This document shows positions 20,461 to 35,500 of a stretch of DNA of 64,000 nt, one piece after another. Position 1 is the first letter of the stretch. Each line of letters begins with the position of its first letter. Position numbers and translations under genes: made by a program. Source of the DNA: Haliotis asinina (lineage: Eukaryota; Mollusca; Gastropoda; Lepetellida; Haliotidae); NCBI RefSeq assembly GCF_037392515.1, contig NC_090280.1, positions 22,945,118 to 23,009,117 on the forward strand, read 5' to 3'. The notes under the pieces were generated by a model. It saw only the letters and a list, made by a program, of their open reading frames with translations, ran no database searches and had not been told where the DNA came from.

Positions 20461-21309
20461 CACGCTCTGTAACAATTGTTTTCAAGAGATGAAATATTTA
20501 GTTTCGCTGGATAATATTTCCCTAGAAAAAAACGGTAACTTCCCGTTGAATTTTAACACATGCCTATGAGGTCTTAACCTTTAATAGTCAGTAATTAGGT
20601 GTTTACATTCATATGGACAGACAAGTAACGTTGATGACAGATTATTCACAAAACTGCTTTTGGTAGGTAATATTGCAGCTATATCGTAGAGCTCTGTATA
20701 TAATCGAGCCTGGACCAGACAATCTAGTGATCAATAGCATGAGCATCAACCTGCTCAGTCGGAATACCATGGTATTTCTCAACCAGGTCAGCGAGTCACC
20801 AGATTTCGTTAGTCAGACAGATTGTTTTATTCATAATGCCGGCCTGTTTGCCTATAATACAGTTTACAAATACAGTTTACAAGTTTGAAGATATTGTGAG
20901 GGAATAAAGCGGTTATTTGGAATATTCGACTGGAATAGTTAGTTGGCTATTATAAACATTTTGTAGCAGTGAAAACTAGTCATGCCGTATGTGCTGTTTC
21001 TTCTGACAATTGTGAAACATGAGGTTTTCAGTTTGAGTTTTAGGCCGACCAAAATTCTGTTATTGGTAAGAGCCGTGAGACTTTCATCACCTCACAGAAA
21101 TTAGGCAAGGAGCACTTCAGTATACTCTGCTTTTTCTTTCCTGCCTTTATTGCATTTTCTCAAACCGGCATGGAATGGCTCAATAACGTCCCAAGTGCTA
21201 AAACTGCCACGTGTTAAGACATTAACTCGCAAGGTTCACCCGAAGAAGGAAGAAGTTCACTGACTGAAATGAGAAATTAAAGGGATTCCACAGGAGGACA
21301 GAGGGGGAC

Positions 21310-21800
21310 TACAGAGGTCTACAGGTCCGACGATAAAAGTACAGTTTTAGTTGTTCTGTCGCCTCAAATGCCGCCTTATACCAAGACGTCTCTTTCCTTG
21401 AAGACCCTACGATACATCGAAAAGCCCAGCCGCCGTTTCTGAACAGACCGATCCAACATTCATCAGAAGACAGCACTCTCTACCAATCACGTCGCTGCCA
21501 CCCACTTCCAGCTGCAGTCGGCGTTAGCGGTGTAGACGGGGGATAAAAGGCATTGCACGGAAGGAACGTGCCAGCCATACCAAGTCGTGGAAAGACTGTT
21601 CGTGTGCTGATGGCGTGTCCTAGTATTATAGCTGCCGTCCATAGTAAGGTCACGAATCTACAGACTTTCAGTTTGTGTCGTGACTCTTTCCGATCTCATA
21701 ATTTCAAGCATCTTTAGAAAAAAAATAGGTATCTATTTAGAAAAAACGTCGTACATTTTGGACAATTGCCTAGGACAAACCCGTGGAATTACAGGCCGGA
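21310..21800 (-). mobile_element. Tc1/mariner-like transposase relic
   Basis: Aligns by eye with 60880-61340, where the transposase motifs are readable. Here the frames are broken. Only a short piece remains in unit 3 (40838-41000). Confidence 0.5.
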
Positions 21801-23559
21801 TTTTGATGAGAGATAGTCCACATTGACATGCATATTTATTCCAGTGATTTCACGGTTTGTATAGAAAAGAAAAGTGGGAAGTTTATGCTCTAATTGTAGA
21901 TTTGATCAACCATCAATGATTTTGGGAAGGATAGGAGTTTCTTCAAAAATGTTTAATGGCGTACAAGCTATATACACTCGAGAACCTTCATGTGTTAAGC
22001 CTTAATTTGACGACAGGGTTATATATCCTTAGCCATATATCTATTCTCTTTCTAAATAGCATGTGAACTGAATACACATGTAAACCTAATATCTAGTTTC
22101 GTCCGCAGATGATTGAACCGTTTTCATTATGGTTTGCCGAAAGGGATACGCATTCTAAATGGGATAAAACTGAAGTGGGTGTTTTAAAACATGGTGGTAT
22201 TCCCGTGAGAAGTGGCAGTTGGTATAATTGGTAAAAAATCTCTCGAGTGCGTGCCATTGTATACGTATCTGGTTATTAATTGCTTCTAATATATCATCGT
22301 GGAATAAGCATATTTGATGTGTTATTGAAAACTGGAGATATTAAAACTAACTGACCATGCTTCTCAGTCTTAACCATGTCAAAGTTCACACTGGTAACGA
22401 ATATCCGGGACCAGTATCTCTAAAGCTAACAGAACCAAGGCGTTGTGCGTTTTTCTGTATTGAGTGTATATGGCCCAGGGCCAAATCCCCTACCACATAT
22501 GCCTTCGTGGAATACTTGCGACTGGCCATCGATGCTTCGTCCCAACTACATGACATAATCTCAATTTCACAACAAAACAACGCCATCGTAAGTTGTTTTT
22601 TTTGTCTGTTAACGCGATTATCTGTGATAGCTAGAATAGAATAGAATATGGACTACAGTCACAAATCAGGGAGTCTAGTAAATTCAGTCAAGTATAGAAC
22701 GTTACTGTCTTCTAGTCCGAGAAGTCTTTACTGTTGCTATTCTATGTTAACTTTAATCTAATGAACATATCTTTACTGTTTGTTTCCCTTTACACTAACT
22801 TCAGGTTGATGTGCAACGGTTCAGCCTTTATCGTATGGTTCATGTATTCTGCGCATTAATGTTTAAAATTGTTTATATAAGACTCTTAACACTACGTTGT
22901 TTTGTGAAAATGTAGATTCTGTGAACGTCCACAGTGGTGACGTGTAGAGTACTAATTGAACAATTATCCTGACTATTCTAGTATCTGTAACAAATCTACA
23001 TGTGATGTGTAGGTCCTTTAATGGCTGATTGCTCTGTGAACATGTTGTAATAATTAATTGTAAAAGATTTTGTTAACGCTTAACCAACACACCGTTTCTT
23101 CAATGACCTCACTGGTAACGTCAAAATGGTGGCCAGATCTTGACTCATCTGTCAAGGACATATAATCGGTTGAAAAATTCCTTTTTAAATCTCACAACTA
23201 TTTCCAGATTTCATTTCCTCTTAATTCTGTCGGGAGGTGCAACCATTCAATTGCAAAAAGTTGATGCATAATTCAGTCTTCTGGAAACATGGGATTACTC
23301 AAATACCAGAAGAATGAATAAAGTGAAGCAAATAGTTTCTGGTCCATTAACTAGGTAAGGATTACTCATATTGCCACATCAGTTTCAACATAATTTACAA
23401 TAAATTCATGATGATAATTAGAACATTCTTATTTCCCTTTACTAATATGTTGTGTATGGATTTGGTATGGTCAGACCTCTTACCAAGCGAACTGATTCCC
23501 TAACTCTCTCGCACTGTACTATGACAGATATTACATAGATTTATACCAATTCCGTTTCA

Positions 23560-23860
23560 ATTATTCTTCAAGATATTTGACACTAAAATTATTCCTATTT
23601 TACTTCATGAATCTGATGTTTGCTGAGTTAGAGAGCGTAACAAATATACAAACCATTCACAACTTTGTATGTAGAAGCTTTCTTGGAGTGAAGGCATCGA
23701 CACAAACCTACACAGTATTGGGTATATGTGGCAGAAATCCTTTGTATATTCTTACATATAAATGTTCCATGAAATTTTAAATTAGAGTATCATGTAGGCA
23801 CAATGAATCATAGCATATTTAGTGCAGGACATGTGGCAAGATTAAAATGTTCGCTTGTAC
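23560..23860 (+). mobile_element. LINE ORF2 C-terminal fragment, plus strand
   Basis: Reads NIQTIHNFVCRSFLGVKAS and VLGICGRNPLYIL, the block that follows a non-LTR reverse transcriptase. Paralogue of 4430-4700. Confidence 0.6.
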
Positions 23861-24143
23861 GGGACTGGCACTCCCATCGCTTCTGCAATTCTAAACCTAG
23901 AAGTTAAACTTTCTGAAAGGGTACTTTTGGCAGCATACCTCAAGAAACTAGCAATTGCAAAATACCCGAGGAAGAGAAGTGTCAAACAGGAATTAAAGAC
24001 AAGAAACAGAAAGCAATGGTATTGCTAGAAGAGCATGTCTTTGATGACTGGACGTGTAATGACAGACTGGTAAGTGGAAACATGAAGTAGTTGGAATAGA
24101 TATTTTAAGAACCAGTATGTAATGACGTCTTCCTTCCTGGTCA

Positions 24144-24305
24144 TTAACGATCTATTACGCACAGCTCGACTGAAAACTGTCTCGTGCCCTTGTCCGATCT
24201 GAAACCACGTACAGTTAAAATCGTTTTCTGTGCCACAGTACAGAAATACACGGCTGTATCATTTTCGAAGGGTGTTATTTTACATTCCATTTGTAACTTC
24301 AGCAT
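24144..24305 (-). pseudogene. Ig V-like fragment (DTAVYFC), unit 2
   Basis: Same 53-residue open frame as at 5002-5163, with ITPFENDTAVYFCTVAQK and GFRSDKGTRQFSVEL preserved. Stops again lie just before it. Confidence 0.45.
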
Positions 24306-25831
24306 TTATCATCCAAAACTGTGTACCGCAGGAGATATGGATTGTGTCAGATCAGACGACATCTAAGAGATATCGTTTTGACAGTAGATTTTCCACAAAG
24401 CCCTGACAATGATATGACGTCATGAACTCGATAACGTCACAATGTTATGACATCGATGCACTGGAAGTCTGATGGCAGTGCTGTCTTCAGATATGTACAG
24501 TTTTCACTGAAAACTAATCAAGAATGATTTTGGATGATAAACAGAATCTCACTCTCGTGTTTCCTGATATCAATTATATCAATACCCGTTGGTAAAGGTA
24601 AAAATATCCTTGCCAAGCCTCGGATATTTGTTACTTTATCAACTTGTGTTGATATATTTGATATCTGGAAACACGAGAGTAAGATTCTCTATTTTTTTAC
24701 ACGAGTGGTTGACTGATATCTGCATGAAACGGGTTGTTAACAGTTGTTCAAATGTCAGCTGGTGTTAAGCTACTGCTCACGATACGTCACTCCTATGACA
24801 AATACTTCCTGAGGAATACATTCTAGGCAGAGTGATACCAATACGGAAGTAGGATAGCAGTACTGTGAATTCTGAGCATTCCTGTACAATGTTCGACATC
24901 TGTTTGAAGTAATCTGGTTGATCAAATTTGCAGCATTTAAAACTAAAGTAAAACTTTTAAAGCATTTATAGAAGACATAAAAACAACGATTTAACGATTT
25001 TTAACGATTCTTATTGAATCGTGTGTGAGAGTGTTAGTCCGTGCGTGCGTGCGTGCGTGCGTGTGTGTCCGTGCACGCGTGTCCATGTATGTTGAAAATG
25101 GGTGTTATATTTATTTGAGGTGCTGACAATCAAAAGATCACAATCGGAAACCGATCTGTTACTGATGACTTATGGAATTAAGAAATTGTGGAGCCTTGGC
25201 CGACAAGCCCATCCATTTAGCTCATGTGCAAATTACCATGTGCAATCCTATTATGTGTGTAGTGTTTGACATATAGAGAAAACTAAACTATGTCCCATGT
25301 AATACCTTATTTATCAAACGAGTGAATGGTTTGGTATCTAAATCGCTTTCGCTCGTTAGATACCGATACCATTCACGAGTTTCATAAATATGGTGTTACA
25401 CGGGACACAGTTTCGTATTTTAGTTATTACTCACCCAGCATTAGCAAAATAATATCGAGCAAAGCACTTCTTTACTAGGAATTCAACGAGTGTGATGACA
25501 CTAAACTTTCCCAGAGTCAAGCAAGGTCTAATGCTATTGTAACCAAGGTATTAGCATTTTGACGTCATAACAATAAAACACTTTGACGTCATACGTACGC
25601 CATCACGTGATTTTATTACACAATGTGTAATAACTTTCTAAAATTACCTAACAGTGATATCTACAACGGATGAGTAATAAAATGTTGATCGGTGTGTTGA
25701 GAAAGCATAAGAGTTACATGTTTCTGATAAAACAGGTTAAAACTATTTTGATTGGAAAATTGTGTTTTCACATAATCGCTGTTCATGAAATATAACATAA
25801 GTTTCATGAAACGAAAATAAAAGGTTTTAAC
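24306..25831. other. Unit-2 spacer, proximal part: no gene
   Basis: Holds a GTGC simple repeat (25036-25080) and the foldback copy (25281-25414). Nothing else recognised. Confidence 0.55.
25281..25414. repeat. Foldback element, unit 2
   Basis: Paralogue of 6160-6295. The arms match each other over roughly 55 bases around the centre atcgctttcgctcg. Confidence 0.65.
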
Positions 25832-25837
25832 TTTATT
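25832..25837 (-). terminator. Candidate poly(A) signal of R2
   Basis: AATAAA on the minus strand beyond the R2 minisatellite, in the same position as in R1 and R3. Confidence 0.4.
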
Positions 25838-26051
25838 ACTTGAATAAGAATGTTGATGCTAAATCAGTGTTGTTAATATACTTTGATATACATCAGTTAA
25901 GCTCAGAGACCAATACCAGTACAATCCTCTGTTAAAAATGGTATCGTGGTAAACATTTCCTGTTGTTGGGTGATTAGTAAATGAAGTACTCTTGTTTTGT
26001 CAGCTGAAACGTTAGCTTGTTGAGATGTTAAACTGTATAGGCTCTGTTGAA

Positions 26052-26412
26052 AAGTGGAGACACGTGCTGATGTGGAACTGTACCGTCAGTTTAGGTTTCA
26101 CCTGGTACTGTGGTCCTCTGTTGAGGAAGATGAAGGATAGAAAGACGTGTAGACGTGGAACTGTACCGTCAGTTTAGGTTTCACCTGGTACTGTGGTCCT
26201 CTGTTGAGGAAGATGAAGGATGGAAAGACGTGTAGACGTGGAACTGTACCGTCAGTTTAGGTTTCACCTGGTACTGTGGTCCTGTGTTGAGGAAGATGAA
26301 GGATGGAAAGACGTGTAGACGTGGAACTGTACCGTCAGTTTAGCTTTCACCTGGTACTGTGATCCTCTTTTGAGGAAGATGAAGGATGGAGAGACGTGTA
26401 GATGTGGAACTG
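26052..26412 (-). repeat. 83-bp minisatellite, about 4 units, R2 3' end
   Basis: Same unit as in R1. Four units are seen, the fewest of the three genes. The first unit encodes the R2 C-terminus and stop. Confidence 0.85.
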
Positions 26413-26530
26413 ATCCCGCAGGAGTCGTTCGTAATCGTATAGGGGTAAGACATCGTTGTTGGAAGCACGAGGTACATCACTGAAGTCATGGGATAATCTC
26501 TCTGCCATCACAGTGAGATATTCACCAAAT
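26347..26530 (-). CDS. R2 terminal cytoplasmic exon
   Basis: 184 nt, phase 2 in, FGEYLTVMAERLSHDFSD ... PLYDYERLLRDQ ... SLHPSSSSKEDHSTR then TGA. Differs from R1 by a few residues only. Confidence 0.75.
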
Positions 26531-29500
26531 CTGTAATCACAACATTACACTTATGTTACACTTGCCCATAGGTGCATGTATTTTTCTTTCAAGCAGTGTG
26601 CAACGGAAATCACCTCCTATAAACCACTTCAACTATGGTCATAGATTTCCAACACTTTTTTTTAGCAAATTGTGCATCAGTTACATAGATACATTTGCTA
26701 CTTTCTCTGTCATTGCCACAGGTAATCGATGCCGGCGTTTATCTAAGATTTCTAAAGGTACGTTGACTAAATGGTGTTTGACACAGAAGACAGCAACCGT
26801 TGATATGAAGATTTGTTCACTAGTTATTACGATGACTGACTCCAGCACTTAAAATAAAAACATGAAAACGTGTACCTGTTGTCCTGGTTCTCTGCAAGTA
26901 AAACAAAAGACTGAGTAACAGTAAAGAATTAGTCGCTCTCAGACTAGTCCATCAACATCACCAAAACTAGAACACCATAAATATGGCTTCATTATGCTCA
27001 TATGGGGAATCGAACCTGCGTCTATGGCGTGAACACCCTATCCACTGGCCTACCGACCGCTCCATTACTGAATAAAGGAATCAAAACAACTTCACAAACT
27101 AAAATGAGAAGAAAATATTGCAGCACGTCAAGGTGAACCACGGATATGCCCGTATACTGTTCGACGCTGCATTCAACAATATCCCAGCTAGACTACGCTT
27201 GTCTGATACACGCCAGACTTGCCGAGAACACCCAGTGGTTGATATAAAGAGCGTCGATTTACGCAACTGGGATACGTCGGAAAAACATGCATGAGCATTA
27301 TCAACCAGCGTTTCTCACCTGTTGTAACAAGCATGGTTGTTGAAGTTCTGACCAGGTCCTCACGTTGGGGTACATTTTTGTTGGTTGTGGTGTGTTGGGG
27401 ATTGGAGGGGTGGGGGTTGAAACTTACATTGCATGCAAAAATATTCATGCATTCGTTGTACCTTTCACGTCCCTGCAAACAAGAACAGTGACTGCTGCCA
27501 CCACAACTGCCACAGCAGTCAGCATAATGGAGTAGACAGCTACGATGGGGACGATGTCGTCTACGTTTGCATCACCTTCTGATACAAGACAAAGATGACA
27601 CATATCAGTATTAAGTATGATAATTCATGTGACAATATAGCGAAGTATTTCACCATGGTGTATTTTCTAGTTCCTGTTACAGCACTAAATAACTTTATGA
27701 CATAAATAATGTCAACTGACAAAACAGTATTTTGCTCTACAAGAACTATGACACAATAAAGTAAGCAAGCGATGAATAAGGAAGAATCATTCACCGGGAT
27801 GACCATTACAGCTCTCCAGACTAGTGGATCCTTTTCCCCAACACGGCCTATCACCAATATCTGGTAGTGCTTTATGAACACTGAGAAATGTCCTAAGTAT
27901 TCGGACATCTAGAATATCCGACTCTATTTACAATGTTATAGCTATTCTATTATGGCTATTCCAGACTAAATAATCGGGGGTTTTGGTATCCTTGGTTGGT
28001 TTGAGACACGAGTCCTGTTCCAGGCTTTAGACACTAGCCAGTTCGTGCTACGTTTACTCGACATATCAGTACCCTATACGGCAGTTCGAGTTTCACAGTC
28101 GTTACACATCATGCTAGTTGTTAACCTTCAAACACCAACCTTCTATTTCCTGGTAGCTCCCATCGTTTTCGTCTTCCCTGTGATACGACACCACACTGGT
28201 AAAAGGGAACATTGAACGTGAGCATAATGAGAGGAAATTATTAAGCTGTGACACGCTCTCAGTTCATATCGCGCTCCTAGTCGTGTATAGTTTTGTCTGG
28301 TTGGTTTGTTCTTTAACGCCACACTCAGCAATATGACAACTATATGTTGACGATCTATAAATAAATGGTCTTGGATCACATAATCCAGTGTTCAACAGCA
28401 CAAGCATCGATCCCGTTCGTCAGCTTTTACGACAAGTATGGGTTGATGGAAATCACTTTACCACGGGTAATTACACCAATGTGGTGATGAAATATTTATT
28501 CATCTTACTTGAAGATTGATGAACATACTCACCGATGACGAGCACATCCTCTCTCTGAAAGTTTAAAGTGTGTGGGAACAATTATGCATACAAACTTAAA
28601 GTATATATTTATTTCTTGCACACTGATTTTACCATTTTTTCTCCATTTAGAAGTTTAAGAGTTTAAGAGAAACTGTACATCATACGGTATGAGTTTCAGT
28701 AGAAGGTCAATCAGTGCTAATAGTTGTCAGAATTATAAAATGTTAATAGACCTGTAGTTTTGGTTGCAAACGGTTCCGGACTGTTTTTCAGACATTCTAC
28801 ATATCACTACCCCTTAAATAATTCGAATGACCTGTTTAACGTCATCTGAATCAACCGATGTGACGTACTAGAATGACGTCCAGCACCAACCTACTATCTC
28901 CTCGTAGCCTCCGCCTGTGTCTGCGTCACGGGTGTAAGTGACAACGCTGGGGGAAGGAAATGTAGAAAGTGGTTGGAATCAAGAATATTTACAAAAAACA
29001 ATCAGCTGTCCTCAGACACAAAGTTTTGCAAAAGGACAAAATAGTTGTTACAGTTATATGTATGAATGTGTTCACAAAATGGGTAAGCAAGTTATCAGTA
29101 TTTGAAGCTCTTCTAACGTTTGCCTGAAAGAACGAAATCTTTTTGACACCAACAGCTCATTAGCGATGTGCCATTAATTCTGCTTGGGCTTATGCCTCAC
29201 ATATACTGCTACTGATAAGTGAAATAGAGCTAATCAAATCACTGTATTTGTGATTAAGTGTTTCCACAATAGCAGCTACTACATAAATTTAAGTCAGCTG
29301 TTTACACATTTGGCCTTACTCACCGATTATATGTGCATCCTCTACCTGAAACAAATAATTTTGTGTAAATAATGACATATCCACAATGTTAGATGCAAAA
29401 TAGAAGATAAACGAATTTCCGGTATAATTATACATCTTTGAAGTGGAAATAAATATCTTGCTATTTGTAGAACGACATGTTTATAGAACGACATGTTTGT

Positions 29501-32500
29501 ACAACGACATGTTTGTAGAACAAACGCAACCTGAGTAACACCAGTGTCTTGAAGCATGAATGTCGATTAAAACTAGTGTCCTGGAGCCAATGTAAACATA
29601 AACTTGGAAACTGAAGTCCATTAAACATGTAAATTTGTGCACACTGCTGATATATATCCTCTTCAAGCATCATCGTGAAGGTTCCATACTGAAGTACTTT
29701 AGAAACGCGAGTATCATATTATCATTCATTATGGAGGATGCAAAACGAACAGAAACTGTGCTCAAATTAATCTGACTTTCACAGATGAACTTGACGCATA
29801 CCAAGAAATGCCCACGTGACCCACCATTTGCTGGAAATCAACTTTTCACCTGCAAAATCCGTGAAAATGCGTAAACGTGGCGTTTTCACAACACATTGTC
29901 AGATCAGTCAACTGTGTACCAAAATCACACCGAAATTTTGAACTTCACCAAATTGCTGACTTGGGCACAACATGTGATCGAGCACATCTTTGCCAACCAT
30001 GTGTCCAGCCCGAGATCGCCGCATACAAGTTCAAGCCAGCCTCCAGAACAGATATTACCATTCATGGAAGAAGGGATATCGTCAGTCTCCAGACGGTACG
30101 ATAGCGATTACGTCAGCAAGGGCTGCGTGCGCATAAGTATTCTATTCACTGACGAGTCCTGATTTCATCTCAGTCATGCGTATACAAGGATCAGAGTGAC
30201 GTGGACAGCGTAACGGTGATTGTTGAGTTCAGCAGCGTTGAGGGAAGCGTATTACTAATGATTTGCTGAGAGACTGATAGTCATGACAGGACACGTGTGG
30301 ACGTCTGCCGTAGTCGAGTTACAGCTCAAAATGATACTTACTGAGAACAAGAGTCGTTCCTGCTCCCAGCATGGCGCCAGATCAACGTCTTCACATTTTG
30401 CAGGAGGATTATGCAAATGACGGTCATAACCGTTACTGACATTGGCTCTGTGAAAGTTTTGAGCGCGTTTGGAAATAAATTTGATCCCTTCAACGTTATC
30501 GTTAATTCAACTTTGCACTGACTACTTTTGTTTTTTCTTGTGTTTCAACCCTGATTGACAATTTCAGTGTCAAGAGGGACAAGTTCTTTTCTTCGTTCAA
30601 CGTCTTATCCCAATGGTGCGTTTCTAAAGTAGTTCAGTATACTTCACAGTCTCCTCTCACAATCTGTCATCTTTCAAACTCTTCCTTAAAGACGGTCTCA
30701 GATTCCATTTCCCCACAAGAGACTTGGTTTTCTTCCTTGATGAATATTCACCATCAAGGACACTTTTACATTTAATCAAGATACACCACAGACACGTCAC
30801 AAATCACACCTAGAGAGAATCACTTAATATAGGTAGGACAAAAATCATCATTTCCTTGAAAATGTATCACGTGTCAGTAGGAAGTGAAATAATTATCAGC
30901 TAGCTTTCTACTGAGTATGGGTGGAAATAGACATCAGACTCTACATACCAAAGTATTGTTACATGTTTTGCAGACAAAGAAGAGGCATGAAATCAATACT
31001 TATTAGTACTGCTTAACATTTCTATAGGAGTATATATGTATATGAGTTGTGGGGTAAAACTGTTTAAAGTACTACTCTGGTAACTATCTGATCCCCCATC
31101 CCCACCTTCCTAACCAGCGCGTCGTTTTTCCAGACTGTCATACATTATTCACTACATATAAGAAAGTGCAAAGGGATAACTTACTGACGATGCACTGAAC
31201 ACATACACACGCACACACGCACACACGCACACACGCACTCACGCACACGCACACGCACACGCACAAGCATCCACTCAACACGCTATTAAGTGAGATCGGT
31301 ATATGTAATTACTGAACCAAAGTGTTTGTGAGTTCTAGTCATTCACTGTCACATCACACCGTTTTACCTCCACGTCTCTGTTTTCTACAAACAACAACCA
31401 TGACGACGACAGTGATGATCACGATCAGGATGGAGCAGACAGCAGTCACTGGGACGATGGAAACGACACCAGATTCATTAAGCTCACGTGCTGAAACATT
31501 TAATATGGACAACATTCAGTTTAGCATTGTATAATCCTGTTTACTTTTCAGAAACAAATAACATCCAAGATATGTTGCTTTATTTAAGGTACATGATGTG
31601 ATTACAAAATACCAGAGATATAATTTATACCAGGATTACAAATATAACCAGGGCTGCACCGTATCTGCGAATTTGAGTAGGTGAGTTGATGAGTGAGCAG
31701 GTGAGTGGGTAAGTGGGTGGGTGGGTATGGGTGAGTGAGTAAATGAGTGGAGTTTTATATCACTTATAACCCAGAAACATCACCCCTCTTAAGAAGATTT
31801 TAATTAGGTTCATGGCATGTCAACTGGGTTGACCTTCCCGATGTTCATCTAAAATGACACTTTCCAACTGCAATATAACCAGTTGCGTTCTCAATACAAC
31901 ACCCATCGATCCATCTTCATAGAGGGATCCAATAATAATGGTCAGGTTGCCAGGTTGCATCCATTTGAAGGGAGTAAAAACTTTATTACATATCTCATGC
32001 AAATATAATCTTGAATTTTACATATTCTGTCACAAAGCATGTTTCCGGAATCTGTGGAGGCCTTACTGAAGACCTCTAGTGTCAGGTTGCGTGATGCACT
32101 CCCATGGCTGTTGTTGACGTGACACGTGTACTGTCCAGACACAGACACATCTATAGCTGGTATAGACAACACAGCCTTCCTGTGTCCTGTAATCACCATC
32201 TGTCTGGATGTGTCCCACCAGGTTACAGTGCAGGCAGGGTTACAGTCAGCAGAACATCTCACTGTTACAGGTTTCCCTTCTTCTACCTCCACATTGTCCC
32301 TTGTGCCGTCAAACTGTATCTGGTCAGGTAGATCTGCAAAGCATGTGATATAATCAGAAATAATAATTTGATAACTTGATATTTTCTTCTATCATACCAA
32401 TACCACTGTATATCAATTTCACTTGAATTAATATTTCATCAACTTTCGGTTTAGACTTTTGAAGTTGGTTAGGTTTTATTTTTTACTCAATGCCTATTCT

Positions 32501-35500
32501 ACTTTTAGTGCTGATCACATCTACATCTGCTAGCCTTGTCGAGTCTAGGCTCACCAATATAAGACTCCCAGTTTCAAAGATCTTACTGTTGTCACGAAAA
32601 TATTACATTCAAATGCAAACGACGACACATTACGCACATTCTGTTTTTGTTCCTCTAAGTCATACGTGTACGTATCAGTCAGGTATTCCGACTGGATGGT
32701 CGACCGCGACCGCAGCAGGGGAAACGTCCAGTGTTTTCTTTGTACGAGCTGGATAGCCGCTCAACTGTGATTTTGTTAACAGTGGGAATCTACAGTCAAC
32801 TGTATTTTGTATGTACACGTCCGATATTGTCATTTGTATGCTCCGCCTGACCAACGTTGACAGTTCGATTCATGTATTATCTTGACGTTCCTGTATATCT
32901 CATCTGATGCCCTTACGATTATATCTCTAATGCTCAGTGCCTGTACCAGATATTGTCAACGTTTCATGCATTTTACCGTATTCTTAATTGTAAACCCAAT
33001 ATTGTCACGATTTTAAAAAGAAGCGTTTTTGAGGACAAAAGCCCCTTGAGTGAGTGAGTGAGTGAGTAGGTTGAGTTTTACGCCGCACTCAGCAATATTC
33101 CAGCTATATAGCAGCGGCCTATAAATAATCGAGTCTGGACCAGACAATCCAGTGATCAATAACATGACCATCGATCTGCGCAAATGGGAACCGATGACAT
33201 GTGTCAACCAAGTCAGCGAGCCTGACCACCCCATTCCGTTAGTCGCGTCCTACGACAAGCAGAGTCGCCTTTTATGGCAAGCATAGGTTGCTGAAGGCAT
33301 ATTCTACCCCGGGACCTTTACGGGTACTCGGCGATAAATCACGGTAGATTATTTTTCCCATAATTTTCTTGCATCTGTGCATGGTCAGAGTTTTCAGGGT
33401 CAAATCACACACTCCTGACTGAAAATTGTAAACATGAAATTTTCATGCCATACTTTCCATCGCTTTGATCTGATTCAGTACATATTATGTATTGTTAGTT
33501 TTGTGTTGATCTTGTGATCTTCAGCTGAGTGGTCCGTGCCCGTTTTTTTTCCTCATTTAAAATATATGTCCAGGTGAGAAACAATGACATGACATAATTT
33601 TAAAGTGTTCGTGTATATTGGACATAACACCTGACACCGCTTGCCTTTGAAGCTGAAAGCCTTCACCACAGATTCTGGCTGTGTTCTCTTCCGAAAGTTC
33701 TATATCAACGGACGCCAGTAATGCCTTTTTGTTAGCGCTATGAGTATACCTGGTGTGGAGTTTGGAGCTATATAAATGGACACATTATTATGTAGCCGTC
33801 ATTAACTCCTATCAGAACCACAAAGGTACTATCATAATAATGATTCAGGACATAAAGGTTCCATGTAAGTTGCATACTAAGTTGCATAGATATGCGAGGT
33901 TCCTGTACCGTAAACAAAGGTACGTTCTTACTCACAGAGGACATCCAGTATATGTCCGTGACTCCAGTCAGACACCAGCCCCTCCTCCACAGCCTGGCAA
34001 CTGTAGGTGTCTCCCTGGTTCTCTCTGCTGACGTGGGTTATTGTCAGGTCATCTCCACTTGTAGGAGACTCATCACCAGATTCTAGCAGGGTCCTGCCCC
34101 TCCTCCAGATGTAGGTCATGGTCAGTGGGGGATGGTCCGGGGGTAGACTCCGGGAGGAGGAAGAGCATGTGAGGGTGACATTCTCACCTGATACAGGTGA
34201 GGTAGGTCCGGTGATAGTAGGTGTGGTTGGCCTCTCTGTGAAAAATGTAACAGATGATCCGAGACTTTAACACCAATGCCAATAAACATGGTTTTACTAA
34301 ATGTGTGGTTGGCCTCTCTGCAAAAAATGTTTTACAATATGAATCCACTGAGACATAATAAACTGAATAAAGTAAATGCTCTGACACTTTTATTTATTAA
34401 GTATTCGCCTTTATTGTCAATTAAATAAGCGCCAGCGACTCGCTAATACTCCTAACCGGTTTGTTGATTAAAAGTACATGTACGACACAACTACATTCCC
34501 CTTGGTCAAATGAATAAATCTTTTGCCCGGAGAGAGGGGGTTCGCTGGATTGATCCCAAGGTGCGTCGCAAAAAAAGACGTTAGATATGCTGGATGTTGT
34601 TACAGACAGATAGTTTATTTGACATATCACAGGATCTGAAAGTATAAAACTAGCACGCTCCTGGCGTTCACAGAAGTTGTCTAGTGCATCACAGCGTTCC
34701 ATTAGCTCACGTCTGATATCATCATATAGCGGACATCTTAAAAGGACATGACATTCGTCTTCGTCTTCGTCTTCATCTGTACAAATAGAGCATGTTACAC
34801 TTTCGGGATTAATAAAATTCGGATATACTGCGAGTAAGTTCTTGGTTGGACTGTTGTTTTAACACCGCACTTAACAACCTTCCATATATATGGGGGCGAT
34901 CTGTAAATAATCGAGTCTGGACCAGACAACCCGGTGATCAACATCATGAGCATACATCTATGCAATTGGGATACGATGACATGTGTCAACCAAGTAAGCG
35001 GATCTGACTACCCGATCCCGTTAGTCGCCTCTTACGACAAGCAAGGGGTAATGAAGACCAATTCTACCCCGGATCTGTGAGTAGGCTTGCAAGCGCACGC
35101 ATGCACACGTCTTTATGTATCCTTAATTACGTTTTAATGTAGGCGCATTCTTTTACTTATCTACCGTTCTGTTAACTCCACTCAGTACTTACGCACTACA
35201 ACGAGGACCTGTCTACATCCAGTAACTTCCTCTCCCTTGCTTCCCTGACAGTAGTAAGTACCAGCGTCCTGTACAGTAACATTGTAGATGGTAAACCTCA
35301 ACAGTCCGGTCTGTGATGGTGAGTCCTCCCCGGTGTATCTGATCCTGGTCCTGTGACCGGTGTGACTGTTGCTGAATACCATTACACGGTGTGACTTGGG
35401 CTGGACCACTAACAGCATCTCAACTACCGAACCATTCACCCATACACAATAGAAGAAGCTGACATTCTCTGGGTTCATGGCCATGGTAACGTCTTCACCA

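Larger units (their letters stand above)
20461..24143. other. Unit-2 spacer: relics only
   Basis: Old SINE fragment (20668-20826), a Tc1-like relic (21310-21800), LINE tail (23560-23860) and AT-rich filler. No host exon recognised. Confidence 0.6.
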